Under the pieces are notes generated by a model. That model searched no databases, had not been told where the DNA came from, and was given only the letters and a program-made list of their open reading frames with translations. From NCBI GenBank assembly GCA_905478185.1, contig CAJQHO010000009.1, positions 1 through 42,761 on the forward strand: a stretch of 42,761 bases of DNA, in the 5' to 3' direction. Position numbers and translations under genes: made by a program. This DNA comes from an uncultured Flavobacteriales bacterium. GTDB lineage: Bacteria > Bacteroidota > Bacteroidia > Flavobacteriales > BACL11. Below are positions 42,001 through 42,761 of the stretch, in pieces (position 1 is the first letter of the stretch; every line of letters starts with the position of its first letter).

Positions 42001-42761
42001 ATGAAGAAGATATTACTTTTTACAGGCGTCATTTTTTTGAGTTTAACTACTGAATTATTTGCGCAACCTATAAATCTAACAACTACAAATATTTTAGCTA
42101 CTAGTGCAGATTTAAATTGGGATGCATCTCCTTGTAGTGGTAATGTAACTTTACACTATAAAGTACTTGGGACAAACTGGCCAGGGACATCTGTTAATCC
42201 GGCTTTATCTCCTTTTCCTTTAACAGGTTTAAATTCTAACACTTCATACCAGTGGAGAGTAAAATGTTCAGGTACCTCCAATTGGTCTACTATAGAGAAT
42301 TTTTCTACAGGACTTACGGGCTGTACAGATGCTTTAGCATGTAACTATGATTCTGCGGCTACTATAGATGATGGCTCTTGTACCATGCCTGGCTGTACAA
42401 ATACTAGTGCTGCAAATTATGACCCGTCAGCTGGATGTGATGACGGTTCATGCATAATCCCCACAATAGCCACAGCATTTATTTCACAACCAATTTTATG
42501 TAATGGTGGCTTTACTACAGATGAAATGCAAATTGATGTGAATCAGACAGCTCCTGCAACTGTATATTCATGTGTTGTAGGACAATTATTTAGTAATGGT
42601 TATTTTCTTTCTTACCTTTCTACAAATCAGACTACTACTACAAGTTTAAATTTGCAAGGGTTTAATCCGAATGTTGATTATTGTGTTCGAATAGTGGATT
42701 CTGCTGCATACTATTCTGGAAATGATATTGGATTTGGAGGTAGTGCTAGTGGGACAAGTAC
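42001..42761 (+). CDS. Secreted protein with fibronectin III domain and GCTD/DDGSC repeats (3' partial)
   Basis: Open to the right edge, 253 residues visible. A signal peptide, MKKILLFTGVIFLSLTTELFA, should be cut before glutamine (QPINLTTTN). A fibronectin type III domain spans about 22-104. Two cysteine-bearing repeats follow, at 108-127 (GCTD...ACNY...DDGSC) and 131-151 (GCTN...ANYD...DDGSC), a repeat common in large surface proteins of marine Bacteroidota. The next region (ISQPILCNGGFTTDEMQIDV) resembles SprB-type repeats. It is probably a large type IX secretion substrate, but the C-terminal sorting domain is outside the window. A weak TATCTTG element lies at 41958-41964. Confidence 0.85.
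   Translation, partial: MKKILLFTGVIFLSLTTELFAQPINLTTTNILATSADLNWDASPCSGNVTLHYKVLGTNWPGTSVNPALSPFPLTGLNSNTSYQWRVKCSGTSNWSTIENFSTGLTGCTDALACNYDSAATIDDGSCTMPGCTNTSAANYDPSAGCDDGSCIIPTIATAFISQPILCNGGFTTDEMQIDVNQTAPATVYSCVVGQLFSNGYFLSYLSTNQTTTTSLNLQGFNPNVDYCVRIVDSAAYYSGNDIGFGGSASGTS

Noticed and set aside
1-42761. CRISPR arrays, tRNA or rRNA genes, insertion sequences, prophage or defence islands
   Set aside because: No regular repeats, cloverleaf-like sequences, transposase, integrase, restriction or toxin-antitoxin motifs were seen; spacers are too short for most of these.

Overview
The window is a gene-dense, AT-rich stretch of bacterial chromosome. It almost certainly comes from a member of the Bacteroidota, most likely a marine-type Flavobacteriales lineage. 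The evidence is: recurrent TAnnTTTG minus-7 promoter elements with few Shine-Dalgarno sites; Bacteroidota-typical families (SDR-type L-threonine dehydrogenase, DUF6427/DUF6341-like membrane proteins, paired heme-copper oxidase subunit III genes, a type II glutaminyl cyclase lipoprotein, an SbsA-Ig-like lipoprotein); and a secreted protein with fibronectin III and GCTD...DDGSC repeats at the right edge. Nearly everything is core metabolism. I see no insertion sequence, prophage, CRISPR array, tRNA or rRNA.

Layout. 1-2.4 kb: end of a succinate dehydrogenase operon (sdhA partial, sdhB) and a bidirectional terminator. 2.4-6.4 kb: DEAD-box helicase, omega-amidase-like nitrilase, Ig-like lipoprotein, ComF. 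6.4-9.2 kb: B12-dependent ribonucleotide reductase with a structured 241-bp upstream region. 9.2-15 kb: purQ, DUF6427, a 58-residue protein missed by length filters, and a lepA-yebC-purD operon. 15-19.3 kb: DUF2061 protein, rhomboid protease, polA (with a degenerate proofreading domain) and two related small membrane proteins separated by a hairpin. 19.5-22.4 kb: metB-SDR operon and a divergent EamA transporter. 22.4-25.2 kb: yicC-gmk-nadD-lipoprotein-VF530. 25.1-29.6 kb (minus): broken small membrane protein, NTF2-like lipoprotein, glutaminyl cyclase, cysS, threonine dehydrogenase. 29.6-31.1 kb: trhO-queD. 31.2-39.2 kb: cytochrome c oxidase structural and assembly genes in two convergent arms (coxB, coxA, two subunit III genes, subunit IV, SCO, CxxC protein, cyoE against ctaA and DUF420). 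39.2-42.8 kb: aspS, tadA, bacilliredoxin and a partial secreted repeat protein.

How the genes work together: sdhAB feeds electrons to the respiratory chain whose terminal oxidase is encoded at 31-39 kb. That cluster carries its own copper (SCO) and heme A (cyoE, ctaA) supply. purQ/purD, gmk and nrdJ cover purine and deoxynucleotide supply. trhO, queD, tadA, cysS and aspS serve tRNA maturation and charging. The glutaminyl cyclase can be linked to exported proteins in the same window whose predicted mature N-terminus is glutamine.

There is no gene-free stretch above 300 bp. The largest gaps are 8991-9231 (inverted repeats, described) and 19309-19569 (a promoter at its left edge and a short direct repeat, otherwise nothing recognisable). 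No clearly novel multi-gene defence or mobile system is visible. The points most worth a second look are the proofreading-dead PolA, the small membrane protein pair with a terminator-like hairpin in a leader, the decayed membrane gene at 25.2-25.5 kb, and the CxxC protein inside the oxidase assembly cluster.
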